This document shows, one piece after another, positions 23,916 through 33,236 of a DNA stretch of 64,000 bases; position 1 is the first letter of the stretch, and every line of letters starts with the position of its first letter. Both the position numbers and the translations under genes were made by a program. Below the pieces are notes generated by a model. It saw only the letters and a list, made by a program, of their open reading frames with translations, ran no database searches and was not told where the DNA came from. The DNA lies in assembly GCF_022811645.1 (NCBI RefSeq), contig NZ_CP094534.1, forward strand, positions 4,526,001 through 4,590,000. Direction: 5' to 3'. Origin of the DNA: Hymenobacter monticola (lineage in GTDB: Bacteria; Bacteroidota; Bacteroidia; Cytophagales; Hymenobacteraceae).

Positions 23916-26699
23916 ATGCCCGCATACCGCCCCGAAGAAATCGAAAAGAAGTGGCAGGCCCACTGGAAAGAGCATAGCACATTCAAAGCCCAGAACCACT
24001 CCGACAAGCCCAAGTACTACGTGCTCGACATGTTCCCCTACCCGTCCGGGGCGGGCCTGCACGTGGGGCACCCGCTGGGCTACATTGCCTCCGACATCGT
24101 GACGCGCTACAAGCGCCTGCAGGGCTTCAACGTGCTGCACCCCATGGGTTTCGACTCCTTCGGCCTACCCGCCGAGCAGTACGCCATCCAGACCGGCCAG
24201 CACCCGGCCGTGACCACCGAGCAGAACATCAGCACCTACATCCAGCAACTCAGCAGCCTGGGCTTCAGCTACGACTGGAGACGCGAGGTGCGCACCTCAG
24301 ATGCCTCCTATTACAAGTGGACGCAGTGGATTTTTCTCAAGCTGTTCAACTCCTGGTACAACCTCGACACCAACCGCGCCGAGCCCCTCACGGAGCTTAC
24401 GGCCCGCTTTGCTGAGAGCGGCAGCGAGGGCATCCGCGCCGCCGGCGATGACGAGGAACGGCAGGTGTTCACCGCCGGGCAATGGCAAATGATGAGCGAA
24501 AAGCAGAAGCTGGCCGCCGTGCTCCCCTACCGCCTAGCCTACCAGCAGGACACCTACGTGAACTGGTGCGCCGGCTTGGGCACGGTGCTGAGCAACGACG
24601 AAGTGAAGGACGGCCTCTCCGAGCGCGGCGGCTTCCCCGTCGAGCGCCGCCTCATGCCGCAGTGGAGCCTGCGCATCACCGCCTACGCCGACCGCCTGCT
24701 GCAAGGCCTCGACCAACTCGACTGGCCCGACGCCGTGAAGGAGATGCAGCGCAACTGGATTGGCAAGAGCATCGGGGCTGAAGTGACGTTCCCGGTACAG
24801 GGCTCCGAAACGGCCCAAATCAAGGTGTACACCACGCGGGTTGACACCATTTACGGCGCCACCTTCCTCGTTCTGGCCCCCGAGCACGAACTGGTTGACC
24901 AGCTCACCACGCCGGAGCAGCGCGCGTCCGTGGACGAGTACATTGCCGCCACCAAGCGCCGCTCGGAGCGCGACCGCATGGCCGACGCCAAAACCGTGTC
25001 GGGCGTGTTCACGGGCGCCTATGCGCTGAACCCGGTCAACAACGAGCCCGTGCCCATCTGGCTGGCCGACTACGTGCTGGCCGGCTACGGCACCGGCGCC
25101 GTGATGGCCGTGCCCAGCGGCGACCAGCGCGACTACCTTTTCGCCCGGCACTTCAACCTGCCCATCCCGGCCATTTCCGATGCCCAGCAGGGCCTCGACC
25201 AGCAGGCCGACCCCACCAAGGAAGGCCGCTACATCAACTCGGGCATCATCAACGGTCTCACTTACAAAGAGGCCACGCAGAAGCTCATCGCCTTCCTCGA
25301 AGAGAAGGGCTTGGGCAAAGGCAAGGTCAATTTCCGCCAGCGCGACGCCATTTTCGGCCGCCAGCGCTACTGGGGCGAGCCCATCCCGATTTACTACAAG
25401 GACGGCACCGCCTACGGCATCGCCGAGAGCGACCTGCCGCTGGTGCTGCCCGAAATCGACGAGTACAAGCCCACCGAAACCGGCGAGCCGCCCCTCGGCC
25501 GCGCCCAAAACTGGCTCTACCGCGGCCAATACCCCTACGAGCTGAGCACCATGCCCGGCTGGGCGGGCTCCTCGTGGTACTACCTGCGCTACATGGACCC
25601 GCACAACGACGCCCGCTTCGTGAGCGAGGAGGCCGAGCAGTACTGGGGCTCCGTGGACCTCTACATGGGCGGGGCCGAGCACGCCACCGGCCACCTGCTC
25701 TACGCCCGCTTCTGGTACCTGTTCCTCAAGGACCTGGGCCTCGTGAGCAGCGGCGAGCCGTTTCAGAAGCTGATTAACCAGGGGATGATTCTGGGCCGGT
25801 CGAATTTCGTGTACCGCATCAACGGGACCAACAAATTCGTGACGCTGGGCAAGAAAGACCAGTACGAAACCACGGCTTTGCACGTCGATGTGAGCATTGT
25901 CGAGAATGATATTCTCAATATGGATGCCTTCCGCAAATGGCGTCCCGATTACAGCAATGCTGAATTTATTACGGAAGACAACGGCACATACGTAGCAGGG
26001 TGGGAAGTTGAAAAGATGTCGAAAGGCAAGTTCAACGTCGTCAATCCTGATACATTGATTAGCCGCTACGGCGCGGACGCCCTGCGCCTCTACGAAATGT
26101 TCCTCGGCCCGCTGGAGCAGTACAAGCCCTGGAACACCAACGGCATCAGCGGCGTGGGCGGCTTCCTCAAGAAGTTCTGGCGCCTCTTCCACCCCGAAGA
26201 CGGCCCCCTCGCCGTGACCGACGAGCCCGCCACCCCGGCCGAGCTCAAGGTGCTGCACCGCGCCATCCAGAAGGCCCAGGAAGACATCGAGAAGTTCAGC
26301 TTCAACACCTCCGTTAGCCTGTTCATGATTACCGTGAACGAGCTCACGGCCCTCAAGTGCCACAAGCGCGCCATCCTGGAGCCGCTGGTGCTGCTGGTGT
26401 CCCCGTTTGCGCCGCACCTGGCCGAGGAGCTGTGGCAGGAGTTGGGCCACGAAGCCGGCAGCATCAGCACGGCCCGCTACCCCGAGTTCCGCGAAGAATA
26501 TCTGGTGGAGGAAAGCGTGACCTACCCGCTGGCCATCAACGGCAAAGTGCGCGAGCAGATGCAGTTCGCCGCCGCCGCCACCGCCGCCGAGATTGAAGCC
26601 GCCGTGCTGGCGTCGGATTTCCTGGCCAAGCACGGTGAAGGCAAGGCTGCGAAGAAGGTGATTGTGGTGCCTGGCCGCATGGTGAACGTAGTGGTGTAA
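23916..26699 (+). CDS. leuS: Leucyl-tRNA synthetase
   Basis: This encodes 927 residues. HVGH at 49-52 ([17 protein letters not shown]) is the HIGH motif. The editing domain (about 240-430) contains [19 protein letters not shown] and [15 protein letters not shown], and the KMSKS loop reads [14 protein letters not shown] near residue 700, with Gly in place of the second Ser. An insertion of about 70 residues before it ([19 protein letters not shown] to [17 protein letters not shown]) is a Bacteroidota feature. The stretch at about 25790-26070, covering this insertion and the KMSKG loop, has visibly more A/T in third positions than the rest of the gene. It ends at a strong bidirectional terminator. 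Confidence 0.96.
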   Translation: MPAYRPEEIEKKWQAHWKEHSTFKAQNHSDKPKYYVLDMFPYPSGAGLHVGHPLGYIASDIVTRYKRLQGFNVLHPMGFDSFGLPAEQYAIQTGQHPAVTTEQNISTYIQQLSSLGFSYDWRREVRTSDASYYKWTQWIFLKLFNSWYNLDTNRAEPLTELTARFAESGSEGIRAAGDDEERQVFTAGQWQMMSEKQKLAAVLPYRLAYQQDTYVNWCAGLGTVLSNDEVKDGLSERGGFPVERRLMPQWSLRITAYADRLLQGLDQLDWPDAVKEMQRNWIGKSIGAEVTFPVQGSETAQIKVYTTRVDTIYGATFLVLAPEHELVDQLTTPEQRASVDEYIAATKRRSERDRMADAKTVSGVFTGAYALNPVNNEPVPIWLADYVLAGYGTGAVMAVPSGDQRDYLFARHFNLPIPAISDAQQGLDQQADPTKEGRYINSGIINGLTYKEATQKLIAFLEEKGLGKGKVNFRQRDAIFGRQRYWGEPIPIYYKDGTAYGIAESDLPLVLPEIDEYKPTETGEPPLGRAQNWLYRGQYPYELSTMPGWAGSSWYYLRYMDPHNDARFVSEEAEQYWGSVDLYMGGAEHATGHLLYARFWYLFLKDLGLVSSGEPFQKLINQGMILGRSNFVYRINGTNKFVTLGKKDQYETTALHVDVSIVENDILNMDAFRKWRPDYSNAEFITEDNGTYVAGWEVEKMSKGKFNVVNPDTLISRYGADALRLYEMFLGPLEQYKPWNTNGISGVGGFLKKFWRLFHPEDGPLAVTDEPATPAELKVLHRAIQKAQEDIEKFSFNTSVSLFMITVNELTALKCHKRAILEPLVLLVSPFAPHLAEELWQELGHEAGSISTARYPEFREEYLVEESVTYPLAINGKVREQMQFAAAATAAEIEAAVLASDFLAKHGEGKAAKKVIVVPGRMVNVVV

Positions 26700-26715
26700 C
26701 GACTGCGCACTTGCC

Positions 26716-26759
26716 ACAAAAAAGCCCCGGTTTGCACGAGCAAGCCGGGGCTTTTTTGT
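26716..26759. terminator. Bidirectional terminator between leuS and the discoidin-domain gene
   Basis: A 15-bp stem with flanking A6 and T6 runs (26716-26730 with 26745-26759) serves the two convergent genes. Confidence 0.9.
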
Positions 26760-26774
26760 AGGTTTCAGCACTAT

Positions 26775-28169
26775 CTACTGCACTTTCTGCACCTTGGTGC
26801 GGCCGAGCACCTGCTCGCCGGCAAATACGGTGAGGTAGTAGGTACCGGCCTTATAAGCACTCAGGTCTAAGGTGAAATTGCCGGGCGCGGCCAGCACCGC
26901 CGTGCCTACGGGCTGGCCCATAGCGTTGGTCAGGAGCCAGCGCGTGGCCACAGCTTCGGTAGGGGGCCAAGCAATGATGGCCAGGTTGGCGGTAGGGTTG
27001 GGATAGGCGGCAATGGCGGCAGGGGCGGTGCGCGTCACAGTTTGTACCGGGCTGTAGTGGGCCGTGCCGTCGGCATCCACCTGCCGGAGACGGTAGTAGC
27101 TCACGCCACCCAGCGGCGCGGCGTCGCGGTAACGGTAGCTGCGGGGTGTCTGGCTGGTGCCAGCTCCGTCTAGGCGAGCTAGTTTGGCGAAGGCCTCGCC
27201 GTTGGCAGAGCGCTCTACCTCGAAGCCCACGTTGTTTTTCTCCGTAGCGGTGCGCCAGGTCAGGTCTACAGCCGCGCCGGCCGCCGTGGCCTGAAAAGCC
27301 GTCAACTCGACGGGCAGCGGGGCTACGTAGCTGCCCAGCACCTGCATTTCGTAGAGCGAAAAGCCGTAGCCGGTGTTTCGGGTCAGGCCGAACATGCGCA
27401 CGTAGCGCCCGCTGGCCGAGAGGGCTAGTTCATTGACGTGGCTGGTGGTGTTGATTATCGTCTTAGCGGTGGTCCAGTTCGTAGCGTCGCTCGATACCTC
27501 CAGGCGAAAATCCTTACCGTAGGCAATTTCCCAAATCAGGTTTACCTGGGTGATGTTGGCGGTACGGCCCAGGTCCACGTACAGCCATTGGTTGTCGTTG
27601 TAAGTGCTGCCCCAGCGCGAGGTGTTATTGGCATCGAACGCCTTGGCCGGCTCAAACCCGCCCTGGTCCGATGAGGCCACGGCCGTTTTGCCTAAGGCCA
27701 GGTTGCTGCCCGGCCCGGGCGAGGTGCCGAATACTTCGAACTCGTACAACGAGTAGCCGTAGCTGGTAGCCCGAGCCGTACCCACCATTTTCACATATCG
27801 GCCAGAGGTGGCTAGGTTAGTAAAGTCATTGTAGGTGGTGGCGTTGCCGGTCACCGTGGCCACCGTGGTCCAGGAGGTGTTGTTGCTTGATACCTGCACG
27901 GTGAAATCCTTGCCGTAGGCATTCTCCCAACTCAACCGGACCCGGTCAATGGTTTGCACGGAACCCAGGTCGACGGTAAACTGCTGATTGTCGTTGGAGG
28001 CGCTTTCCCAACGGGTGTTGCCGTCGCCGTCGATGGCCCGGCTGGCGGGTTGATTTGCCGAAGAAGCGGTTGCCGTTTTGCCGAGGGCCAAGTTCTGGGC
28101 TTGCGTGGGCAGGGCCGTCAGGAGCCAAAGGCCTAGCAGACCCGTCAGGTATACAATTTTGTTTTTCAT
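26775..28169 (-). CDS. Secreted two-discoidin-domain protein with T9SS sorting signal
   Basis: This encodes 464 residues. A signal peptide (1-24, ending PTQAQ) is followed by two F5/8 type C (discoidin) domains of about 125 residues each. Both start with NLALGKTA, contain W..A.GKDF.. and end with SLYE..V.G. An Ig/Fn3-like segment (LPVELTAFQATA, then DLTWRTATEKNNVGFEVERS) and a type A T9SS C-terminal sorting domain (AYPNPTANLAIIAW to the end) complete it. It should be exported by Sec, moved by T9SS and anchored at or released from the cell surface, where the discoidin domains bind glycans. Unlike most such proteins it has no catalytic domain, so it is a pure binding protein. Confidence 0.88.
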   Translation of the reverse strand: MKNKIVYLTGLLGLWLLTALPTQAQNLALGKTATASSANQPASRAIDGDGNTRWESASNDNQQFTVDLGSVQTIDRVRLSWENAYGKDFTVQVSSNNTSWTTVATVTGNATTYNDFTNLATSGRYVKMVGTARATSYGYSLYEFEVFGTSPGPGSNLALGKTAVASSDQGGFEPAKAFDANNTSRWGSTYNDNQWLYVDLGRTANITQVNLIWEIAYGKDFRLEVSSDATNWTTAKTIINTTSHVNELALSASGRYVRMFGLTRNTGYGFSLYEMQVLGSYVAPLPVELTAFQATAAGAAVDLTWRTATEKNNVGFEVERSANGEAFAKLARLDGAGTSQTPRSYRYRDAAPLGGVSYYRLRQVDADGTAHYSPVQTVTRTAPAAIAAYPNPTANLAIIAWPPTEAVATRWLLTNAMGQPVGTAVLAAPGNFTLDLSAYKAGTYYLTVFAGEQVLGRTKVQKVQ

Positions 28170-28479
28170 AATGGCTCGACTTCACTGCGATTAGCTTGCG
28201 CCCAAAATTACCGGCTGTACCAAAGAAGAAACCCGTAAAATCGTTGAATCAGGGGATTTGCGCGGTAGCCCGAACCATTCCTCCGGTGGTTGTCGGCGGC
28301 TACCCCCGCATATCCGCCGTTCAGAAAATTATGCTAAAAATTGTCCTACGATTCTTGGAATTGGTGCCTGCCGGGTCCTGTGCAGAAATAGTTAGTAATT
28401 ACTACTAGCTTGTGTTTTGCTGGGGTAGCTGCTATGTTGCGGTGGGTTGGTCTTTTTTGCCCTTGTTCCTTAGTTCCCC
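28170..28479. other. Divergent intergenic region between the discoidin-domain gene and the M14 peptidase gene
   Basis: This 310-nt gap holds a TAATTTTG box on the minus strand at 28203-28210 (33 nt before the discoidin gene) and a 10-bp palindrome AGTAATTACT at 28394-28403 upstream of the peptidase gene. No coding frame was seen. Confidence 0.4.
28203..28210 (-). promoter_or_regulatory. -7 box (TAATTTTG) of the T9SS discoidin gene
   Basis: The minus strand reads TAATTTTG, matching TAnnTTTG, 33 nt before the ATG. No -33 element was found at the expected spacing. Confidence 0.35.
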
Positions 28480-31089
28480 ATGCTACTTTTTCGCTTGCAT
28501 CAACCTGTGGTTTGCCAACTTCTCCGCAATAAAACCGGCTTCTTCGCCTTATTACTAACCCTGCTGTTGGGCCTCCCCACCCACGCCCAAACTGCCGACG
28601 CAGCCGGCCCGCTGCTCACGCCCGACCAGTTCCTGGGCTACAAGCTCGGCACGCAGTTCACGCCGCACGCCGAGATGCTGCGCTACGTGGCCCACGTGGT
28701 GGCCCACTCCCCCAGCCGCATGAAGCTGGTGCGCTACGGCAAAACCTACGAAAACCGTCCGCTGGAAGTGGTGCAGGTGGCCAGCGCCGACAACTTCGGC
28801 CGGCTGGAAGACGTGCGCCGCAACAACCTGCGCTTGGCCGGCTTGGAAAGCGGCGCCGGCCAGCGACAGCAGCCCGCCGTGTGCTGGCTGAGCTACAACG
28901 TGCACGGCAACGAGGCCGTGAGTTCCGAAGCCGTGATGCAGGTGCTCTACGACCTGGCCAACCCGCAGGACCAGCAGGCTCAGGAGTGGCTGAAAAACAC
29001 CGTCGTCCTCGTCGACCCTTGCATCAACCCCGACGGCCACGACCGGTACGTGAACTGGTACAACCGCGTGCGCAACCTCACGCCCAACGCCGAGCCCGAC
29101 GCCTGGGAACACCGCGAGCCCTGGCCCGGCGGCCGCTTCAACCACTATTATTTCGACCTAAACCGCGACTGGGCCTGGCAAACCCAGCAGGAAACCCGCC
29201 AGCGCATCGCCCTCTACAACCAGTGGCTGCCCCAGGTGCACGCCGACTTCCACGAGATGGGCCCGAACAATACCTACTACTTCTCGCCCGCCGCCCGCCC
29301 CTACCACGCCGACCTCACGGCCTGGCAGCGCCAGTTTCAGGGCGTGCTGGGCGACTACAACAAAGTGGCTTTCGACAAGAACAACTGGCTGTATTTCACC
29401 CGCGAAGTATACGACCTCTACGCCCCCACCTACGGCGATACCTGGCCCAGCTTCAACGGCGCCATTGGCATGACGTATGAGCAGGGCGGTGGCCCCGCCG
29501 GCGGCCTGGCCTATGCCCGCCTCGACGGCGACACCCTGACACTGACCCAGCGCATTGCCCACCACCACGCCGCCAGCCGCGCCACCATTCAAGCCACCGC
29601 CGAGCGGCACGACGACCTGCTGCGCGAGTTTCAGAGCTATTTCGCTAATGCGGCCAATAAGCCCCGGGGCGAGTTCAAAAGCTACGTCATCGGGGCCGGC
29701 AACGACCCCGGCCAGCTCCGCGCCTTCACCCAATACCTCGACCGCAACCAGATTCGCTACGGCTACGCCTCCAAGCGCACCAAAACCAAGGGCTTCAGCT
29801 ACCTCAGCGGCAAAACCGGCGATGTGACCGTGGAGCCACACGATGTGGTTATCAGCATGTACCAGCCCAAATCGACGCTGGTAAAGGTGCTATTCGAGCC
29901 CAAGCCCCAGCTTGAAGACTCGCTCACCTACGACATCACTTCCTGGGCCCTGCCCTACGCCTTTGGCCTGAAAGCCTACGCCGTGCCCGGCCGCCTCGAC
30001 GCTGCGGCCAACGCCCCCGCTACCGCCAGCGTGAAGGGAAGCGCCGCCACCGACGACCGCCCCTACGCCTACCTCGCCCGCTGGAGCAGCCTGCAGGATG
30101 TGCGCTTCCTGAGCCGCCTGCTGCAACAGAAAGTGAAGGTGCGCTACGCCGAAAAGGTCTTCGAGTCGGAAGGGCAGCGGTACGCGCCCGGCACGCTCAT
30201 CATCACCCGCACCGGCAACGAGGGCCTCGGCGCGCGGTTCGACCAGCTGGTGCGGGCCCAGGCCGACTCGGCCGGCACCACCGTCATGGCCGTGAAATCG
30301 GGCTTTTCAACCTCGGGGCGTGACCTGGGCTCCAGCTCGGTGCACTTCGTGCGCAAACCCACGGTGGCCGTGGTGGCCGGCCCAAGCGTAGACCCCACGG
30401 CTTTTGGCGAGGTGTGGCACTTCTTCGAGCAGCAGCTCGGCTACCCGCTCACGGTGCTCGGCACCGACTACCTCAGCCGCGTTTCGCTGAATAAATACGA
30501 CGTCCTCATCCTGCCCAACGGCGGCTACAACGACGTGTACAACGACCGCAACCTCGAAAACCTGAAAGCCTGGGTGCGCGACGGCGGCCGCCTCATCGCC
30601 CTCGAAGGCGCCGCCAAATTCCTGTCCGGCAAGAAGGACTTTCTGCTCAAGCCCAAAACCACCGACTCCACCGCCATCAAAAAGGAGCTGAAAGCCAACC
30701 CCTACCGCCTGCTGCGCCGCTACGGCGACGCCGAGCGTGAGGAAGCCGAAGAGGCCGTGCAGGGCAGCATCTACCGTGTTCAGCTCGACAACTCCCACCC
30801 CCTGGCCTTCGGCTACGGCGACACCTATTTTTCACTGGTCCGCAACCCGCTCAACTACAACTTCCTGGGCAAAGGGGGCTGGAACGTGGGCGTCATCAAG
30901 AAAGACAGCTATTCGGCAGGCTTCACCGGCACCAAGGCCCGCAAGGAGCTCACCGATACTTTTGTAGTCGGTGCGCAGGACATGGGTCGTGGCGAGGTAA
31001 TATACCTGGGCGACAACCCATTGTTCCGCGCCTTCTGGCAGGGCGGCAAGCTGATGTTTGGCAACGCCGTGTTTTTGGTGGGGCAGTAA
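28480..31089 (+). CDS. Secreted M14 family zinc metallopeptidase with a GATase1-like C-terminal domain
   Basis: This encodes 869 residues. An N-terminal membrane/signal segment (about 20-37, ending PTHAQ) is followed by an M14 carboxypeptidase domain. It shows the zinc ligands HGNE in NVHGNEAVSSE near residue 143 and a His in QVHADFHEMG near 254, and a likely catalytic Glu in GMTYEQGG near 331. The C-terminal part from about 620 has a flavodoxin-like or GATase1-like fold (VLGTDYLSRVSLNKYDVLILPNG, then GRLIALEGAAKFL), as in many Bacteroidota M14 proteins. It probably degrades peptides in the periplasm or outside. It ends at a bidirectional terminator. Confidence 0.87.
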   Translation: MLLFRLHQPVVCQLLRNKTGFFALLLTLLLGLPTHAQTADAAGPLLTPDQFLGYKLGTQFTPHAEMLRYVAHVVAHSPSRMKLVRYGKTYENRPLEVVQVASADNFGRLEDVRRNNLRLAGLESGAGQRQQPAVCWLSYNVHGNEAVSSEAVMQVLYDLANPQDQQAQEWLKNTVVLVDPCINPDGHDRYVNWYNRVRNLTPNAEPDAWEHREPWPGGRFNHYYFDLNRDWAWQTQQETRQRIALYNQWLPQVHADFHEMGPNNTYYFSPAARPYHADLTAWQRQFQGVLGDYNKVAFDKNNWLYFTREVYDLYAPTYGDTWPSFNGAIGMTYEQGGGPAGGLAYARLDGDTLTLTQRIAHHHAASRATIQATAERHDDLLREFQSYFANAANKPRGEFKSYVIGAGNDPGQLRAFTQYLDRNQIRYGYASKRTKTKGFSYLSGKTGDVTVEPHDVVISMYQPKSTLVKVLFEPKPQLEDSLTYDITSWALPYAFGLKAYAVPGRLDAAANAPATASVKGSAATDDRPYAYLARWSSLQDVRFLSRLLQQKVKVRYAEKVFESEGQRYAPGTLIITRTGNEGLGARFDQLVRAQADSAGTTVMAVKSGFSTSGRDLGSSSVHFVRKPTVAVVAGPSVDPTAFGEVWHFFEQQLGYPLTVLGTDYLSRVSLNKYDVLILPNGGYNDVYNDRNLENLKAWVRDGGRLIALEGAAKFLSGKKDFLLKPKTTDSTAIKKELKANPYRLLRRYGDAEREEAEEAVQGSIYRVQLDNSHPLAFGYGDTYFSLVRNPLNYNFLGKGGWNVGVIKKDSYSAGFTGTKARKELTDTFVVGAQDMGRGEVIYLGDNPLFRAFWQGGKLMFGNAVFLVGQ

Positions 31090-31103
31090 AGCTCATCAAC
31101 GCA

Positions 31104-31142
31104 TAAAAAAAGCCCCGCTGAATATCCAGTGGGGCTTTTTTT
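31104..31142. terminator. Terminator after the M14 peptidase gene
   Basis: A 13-bp outer stem (31104-31116 with 31130-31142) with A7 and T7 runs and a small inner CTG/CAG pairing lies 14 nt after the stop. Confidence 0.85.
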
Positions 31143-31158
31143 ATATCTAAGAACGATA

Positions 31159-31239
31159 TAGAGACGCGACACTTCGCGTCTCGGCGTGGGTGCCATTCGG
31201 CTATCGTTCAAAAAGGAGACGCGAAGTGTCGCGTCTCTA
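31159..31239. repeat. Intergenic inverted doublet, family D
   Basis: Two perfect 24-nt arms (31159-31182 and 31216-31239) each hold a hairpin GAGACGCGA-CACT-TCGCGTCTC. Inside the spacer GAACGATA (31151-31158) and TATCGTTC (31202-31209) also pair. The right arm ends exactly with CTA, which on the minus strand is the TAG stop codon of the MmcQ/YjbR gene. Confidence 0.85.
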
Positions 31240-31587
31240 CATTTCCAACGTTGCCTTTATCGCTTTCGGCAACGATGCCCGCACCAAATCATATGAGTGG
31301 TCAATCAGCTCGCGGAGCTGGCCGCCTGGAATACCGGTGCCGATGAGTACTGTATTCCAGTGCTTCTTGTTCATGTGGTAGCCGGGCAGCACGTAGTCGT
31401 GCGCCTCGCGCAGCTCCACGGCGCGCTCGGGGTCGCACTTCAGGTTGATGCTGCCGAAGGTGTCGATATCGGTGAGGGCGAAGACTTTGCCGCCAACTTT
31501 GAACACCAGCGTTTCGGGGCCGAAAGGAGTTTCTTCGGTCACGCCGGGCTTGAGCAGGCAGTAGTCGCGAAAATCCTCAATGTTCAT
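31237..31587 (-). CDS. MmcQ/YjbR family protein
   Basis: This encodes 116 residues from the ATG at 31587. It has the compact YjbR fold: an N-terminal helix (MNIEDFRDYCLLKPGVTEET), PFGPETLVFKVGGKVFAL, INLKCDPERAVELRE and a conserved HMNKKHWNTV before the C-terminal helix. Family members are called DNA-binding-like or CyaY-like, but their role is unknown. The ATG overlaps the stop of the upstream small membrane gene (TAATG), so they are coupled. The stop codon TAG lies inside a repeat element, so the natural C-terminus may once have been different. Confidence 0.82.
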   Translation of the reverse strand: MNIEDFRDYCLLKPGVTEETPFGPETLVFKVGGKVFALTDIDTFGSINLKCDPERAVELREAHDYVLPGYHMNKKHWNTVLIGTGIPGGQLRELIDHSYDLVRASLPKAIKATLEM

Positions 31588-31775
31588 TAGCGCGTGAAGG
31601 CAGGCAGAATATAGCGCACAAACATCACCACCAGGCAAATCAGGAACATCGCCAAGCTGAGCTTGTTGATGAAGTGCATGGTCTTGAGGTTGAAGTTACT
31701 CTTACGGTTCGGGTCGTTCTTGCGGAAGTAATAACCGAGCACGGGGCCGAAGTTGAAAAGGTTTTTACCGTTCAT
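31587..31775 (-). CDS. Small membrane protein (DUF6728-like)
   Basis: This encodes 62 residues from the ATG at 31775. The first ~30 residues are polar and basic with aromatic residues (MNGKNLFNFGPVLGYYFRK). The last part contains one membrane helix (LSLAMFLICLVVMFVRYIL). The sequence resembles a short family found in Cytophagales with no known role. It is first of a two-gene unit with the MmcQ/YjbR gene; stop and start share one base. A TACCTTTC box at 31797-31804 precedes it. Confidence 0.65.
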   Translation of the reverse strand: MNGKNLFNFGPVLGYYFRKNDPNRKSNFNLKTMHFINKLSLAMFLICLVVMFVRYILPAFTR

Positions 31776-31796
31776 GGCGGGGCGGGTTTTGGTTCG

Positions 31797-31804
31797 GAAA
31801 GGTA
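31797..31804 (-). promoter_or_regulatory. Possible -7 box (TACCTTTC) of the small membrane/MmcQ pair
   Basis: The minus strand reads TACCTTTC, one mismatch from TAnnTTTG, 21 nt before the ATG at 31775. Confidence 0.3.
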
Positions 31805-31903
31805 ACACCGCGCGGGGCAGAATGATTTGCCAAAACACGGAATATTAGGGGATTTAACGGCTTTGGGCTCCCTGGCCGGCGCCTACATCCTGAGCGCTTT
31901 ACA

Positions 31904-32638
31904 CTACGTCATCAGCCGTTTGCCTTCGCGCCAAGCCAGTCCCGCGGGCAGTTCCACCGACGCAAACTCCAAGTGCATCACTCGGCGCGGCCGGTTGCTG
32001 GTGCTGCGGTTGGAGGCGTGGAGCAGCAGCGGCTTCATCAGCATAACGCCGCCGGCTGGTACGGCGCAGACGGTAGCTTCCGGCGTGAGGTCCGCAATGG
32101 TGGCGGCCGGTACCACCCCACGTTGGTGCGAGCCGGGCACCACTTTCAGCGCGCCATTGGTGCCGTCGCAGTCGTCGAGGTGAAGGCGCAGGGTCACCAC
32201 GTTTTCCAATACCGCCACCGGTGGCTGCACCGACACGCCCTCCGGCTTACTGGTCCAGGGGCCAAAACCGTGCAATTCGGCGCGCTGGTTCACATTTATC
32301 ATCAAGTCCTGGTGCCAGGCCACCAGCCAGTTCGAGCCGGCAGGTTTGTCGAAATAAATGGCCTTCACCAGCTGGCAGCCAGCCGGAAACAACTGCTCCA
32401 AAAGCTGCCGCAGGGCCGCCGTATCGAGCAGCGGCCATAGCGCCGGCACTTCACCCACCAAATCCCGGATGGCAAACACCTCCTGGCTGCGCCGGAAGTT
32501 GGGGCCGCTAATGGGCGCCCGCTCCACCGTGCGCAGCAAAGCAGCTACTTCATCCGGCGCATACAGGTCCGGCAGCACGGCAAATCCGTTTTCGGCAAAC
32601 TGCGTGGCACTCGCCTCTTGGAGCATAGCTAATTTCAT
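31904..32638 (-). CDS. Phytanoyl-CoA dioxygenase (PhyH) family protein
   Basis: This encodes 244 residues. It has the double-stranded beta-helix of Fe(II)/2-oxoglutarate oxygenases: the HxD pair is His and Asp in VAWHQDLMI, the distal His is in MKPLLLHASN and the 2-oxoglutarate Arg is probably in SNRPRRVMHLEF. The VPGSHQRGV motif is typical of the family. It hydroxylates an unknown small molecule; members act on lipids, amino acids or natural products. It has no signal peptide. A TAGCTTTG box is only 7 nt before the start. The neighbours give no clue to its substrate. Confidence 0.85.
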   Translation of the reverse strand: MKLAMLQEASATQFAENGFAVLPDLYAPDEVAALLRTVERAPISGPNFRRSQEVFAIRDLVGEVPALWPLLDTAALRQLLEQLFPAGCQLVKAIYFDKPAGSNWLVAWHQDLMINVNQRAELHGFGPWTSKPEGVSVQPPVAVLENVVTLRLHLDDCDGTNGALKVVPGSHQRGVVPAATIADLTPEATVCAVPAGGVMLMKPLLLHASNRSTSNRPRRVMHLEFASVELPAGLAWREGKRLMT

Positions 32639-32645
32639 ACGCCTG

Positions 32646-32653
32646 CAAAGCTA
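32646..32653 (-). promoter_or_regulatory. -7 box (TAGCTTTG) of the PhyH-family gene
   Basis: The minus strand reads TAGCTTTGCAGG, matching TAnnTTTG, 7 nt before the ATG, so the transcript is predicted to have almost no leader. Confidence 0.45.
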
Positions 32654-32724
32654 CATTCGTCCCGCCGCCGCCCGCGCAACCTAAGCGCCTATGCAGCGCC
32701 TTTGCCCATCTCAACCGCGTGTTC

Positions 32725-33198
32725 ATGAACCAACTCACTACCTCCCTCCTGCTCACGGGTCTATTGGCAGCTGCCGCGACTCCGGCCCACGCCCAAAAAG
32801 CTTCTCCAGAAACAGAAGCCGTGCAGCAAACCGTTAATGCTTTTTTTGACGGCATGCGACGGGGCGACAGCACCGCCGTGCGCCGCACGCTGGCCCCGGC
32901 GGCCGTTTTCCACGACTTTGGCGGCAAGGCGGGCCAGCCGCCCACCCTGGAAATCGAATCCATCAACGGCTTCCTGAAAGCCGTGGGCACGCCTCACCCC
33001 GCCGTCTGGGATGAGCGGATTACGTTCGAGCGGGTGCTCATCGATGCCAGTCTGGCCAGCGTGTGGACACCTTACGAGTTCTATGCAGGCAGCAAATTCA
33101 GCCATTGCGGCTACAACTCGTTCCAGTTAGTGAAGCTGGCCGACGGCTGGAAAATTGCGCACATCATCGACACGCGCCGCAAGGAAAAGTGTAAGTAG
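32725..33198 (+). CDS. Secreted NTF2-like (SnoaL/DUF4440) protein
   Basis: This encodes 157 residues from the ATG at 32725; a GTG two codons earlier is possible. A signal peptide (MNQLTTSLLLTGLLAAAATPAHAQ in two parts, cut after AHA) is followed by an NTF2-like fold: an N-terminal helix (ETEAVQQTVNAFFDGMRRGD), TAVRRTLAPAAVFHDFGG and strands ending with GYNSFQLVKLADGWKIAHI, then DTRRK. Such proteins bind small hydrophobic ligands or serve as enzymes or scaffolds; the substrate is unknown. It is divergent from the PhyH gene with 86 nt between them. Confidence 0.78.
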   Translation: MNQLTTSLLLTGLLAAAATPAHAQKASPETEAVQQTVNAFFDGMRRGDSTAVRRTLAPAAVFHDFGGKAGQPPTLEIESINGFLKAVGTPHPAVWDERITFERVLIDASLASVWTPYEFYAGSKFSHCGYNSFQLVKLADGWKIAHIIDTRRKEKCK

Positions 33199-33205
33199 CC
33201 AACTG

Positions 33206-33213
33206 TAATTTTG
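33206..33213 (+). promoter_or_regulatory. -7 box (TAATTTTG) before the kinase-like gene
   Basis: TAATTTTG matches TAnnTTTG and lies 23 nt before the ATG at 33237. Confidence 0.35.
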
Positions 33214-33236
33214 GCTAAACCCAACCCCGCGCCCCC

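Noticed and set aside
24534..26771. A 745-codon minus-strand open frame opposite leuS
   Set aside because: It is a mirror of GC-rich codon usage in leuS. It has no motif, no start context, and runs through the bidirectional terminator.
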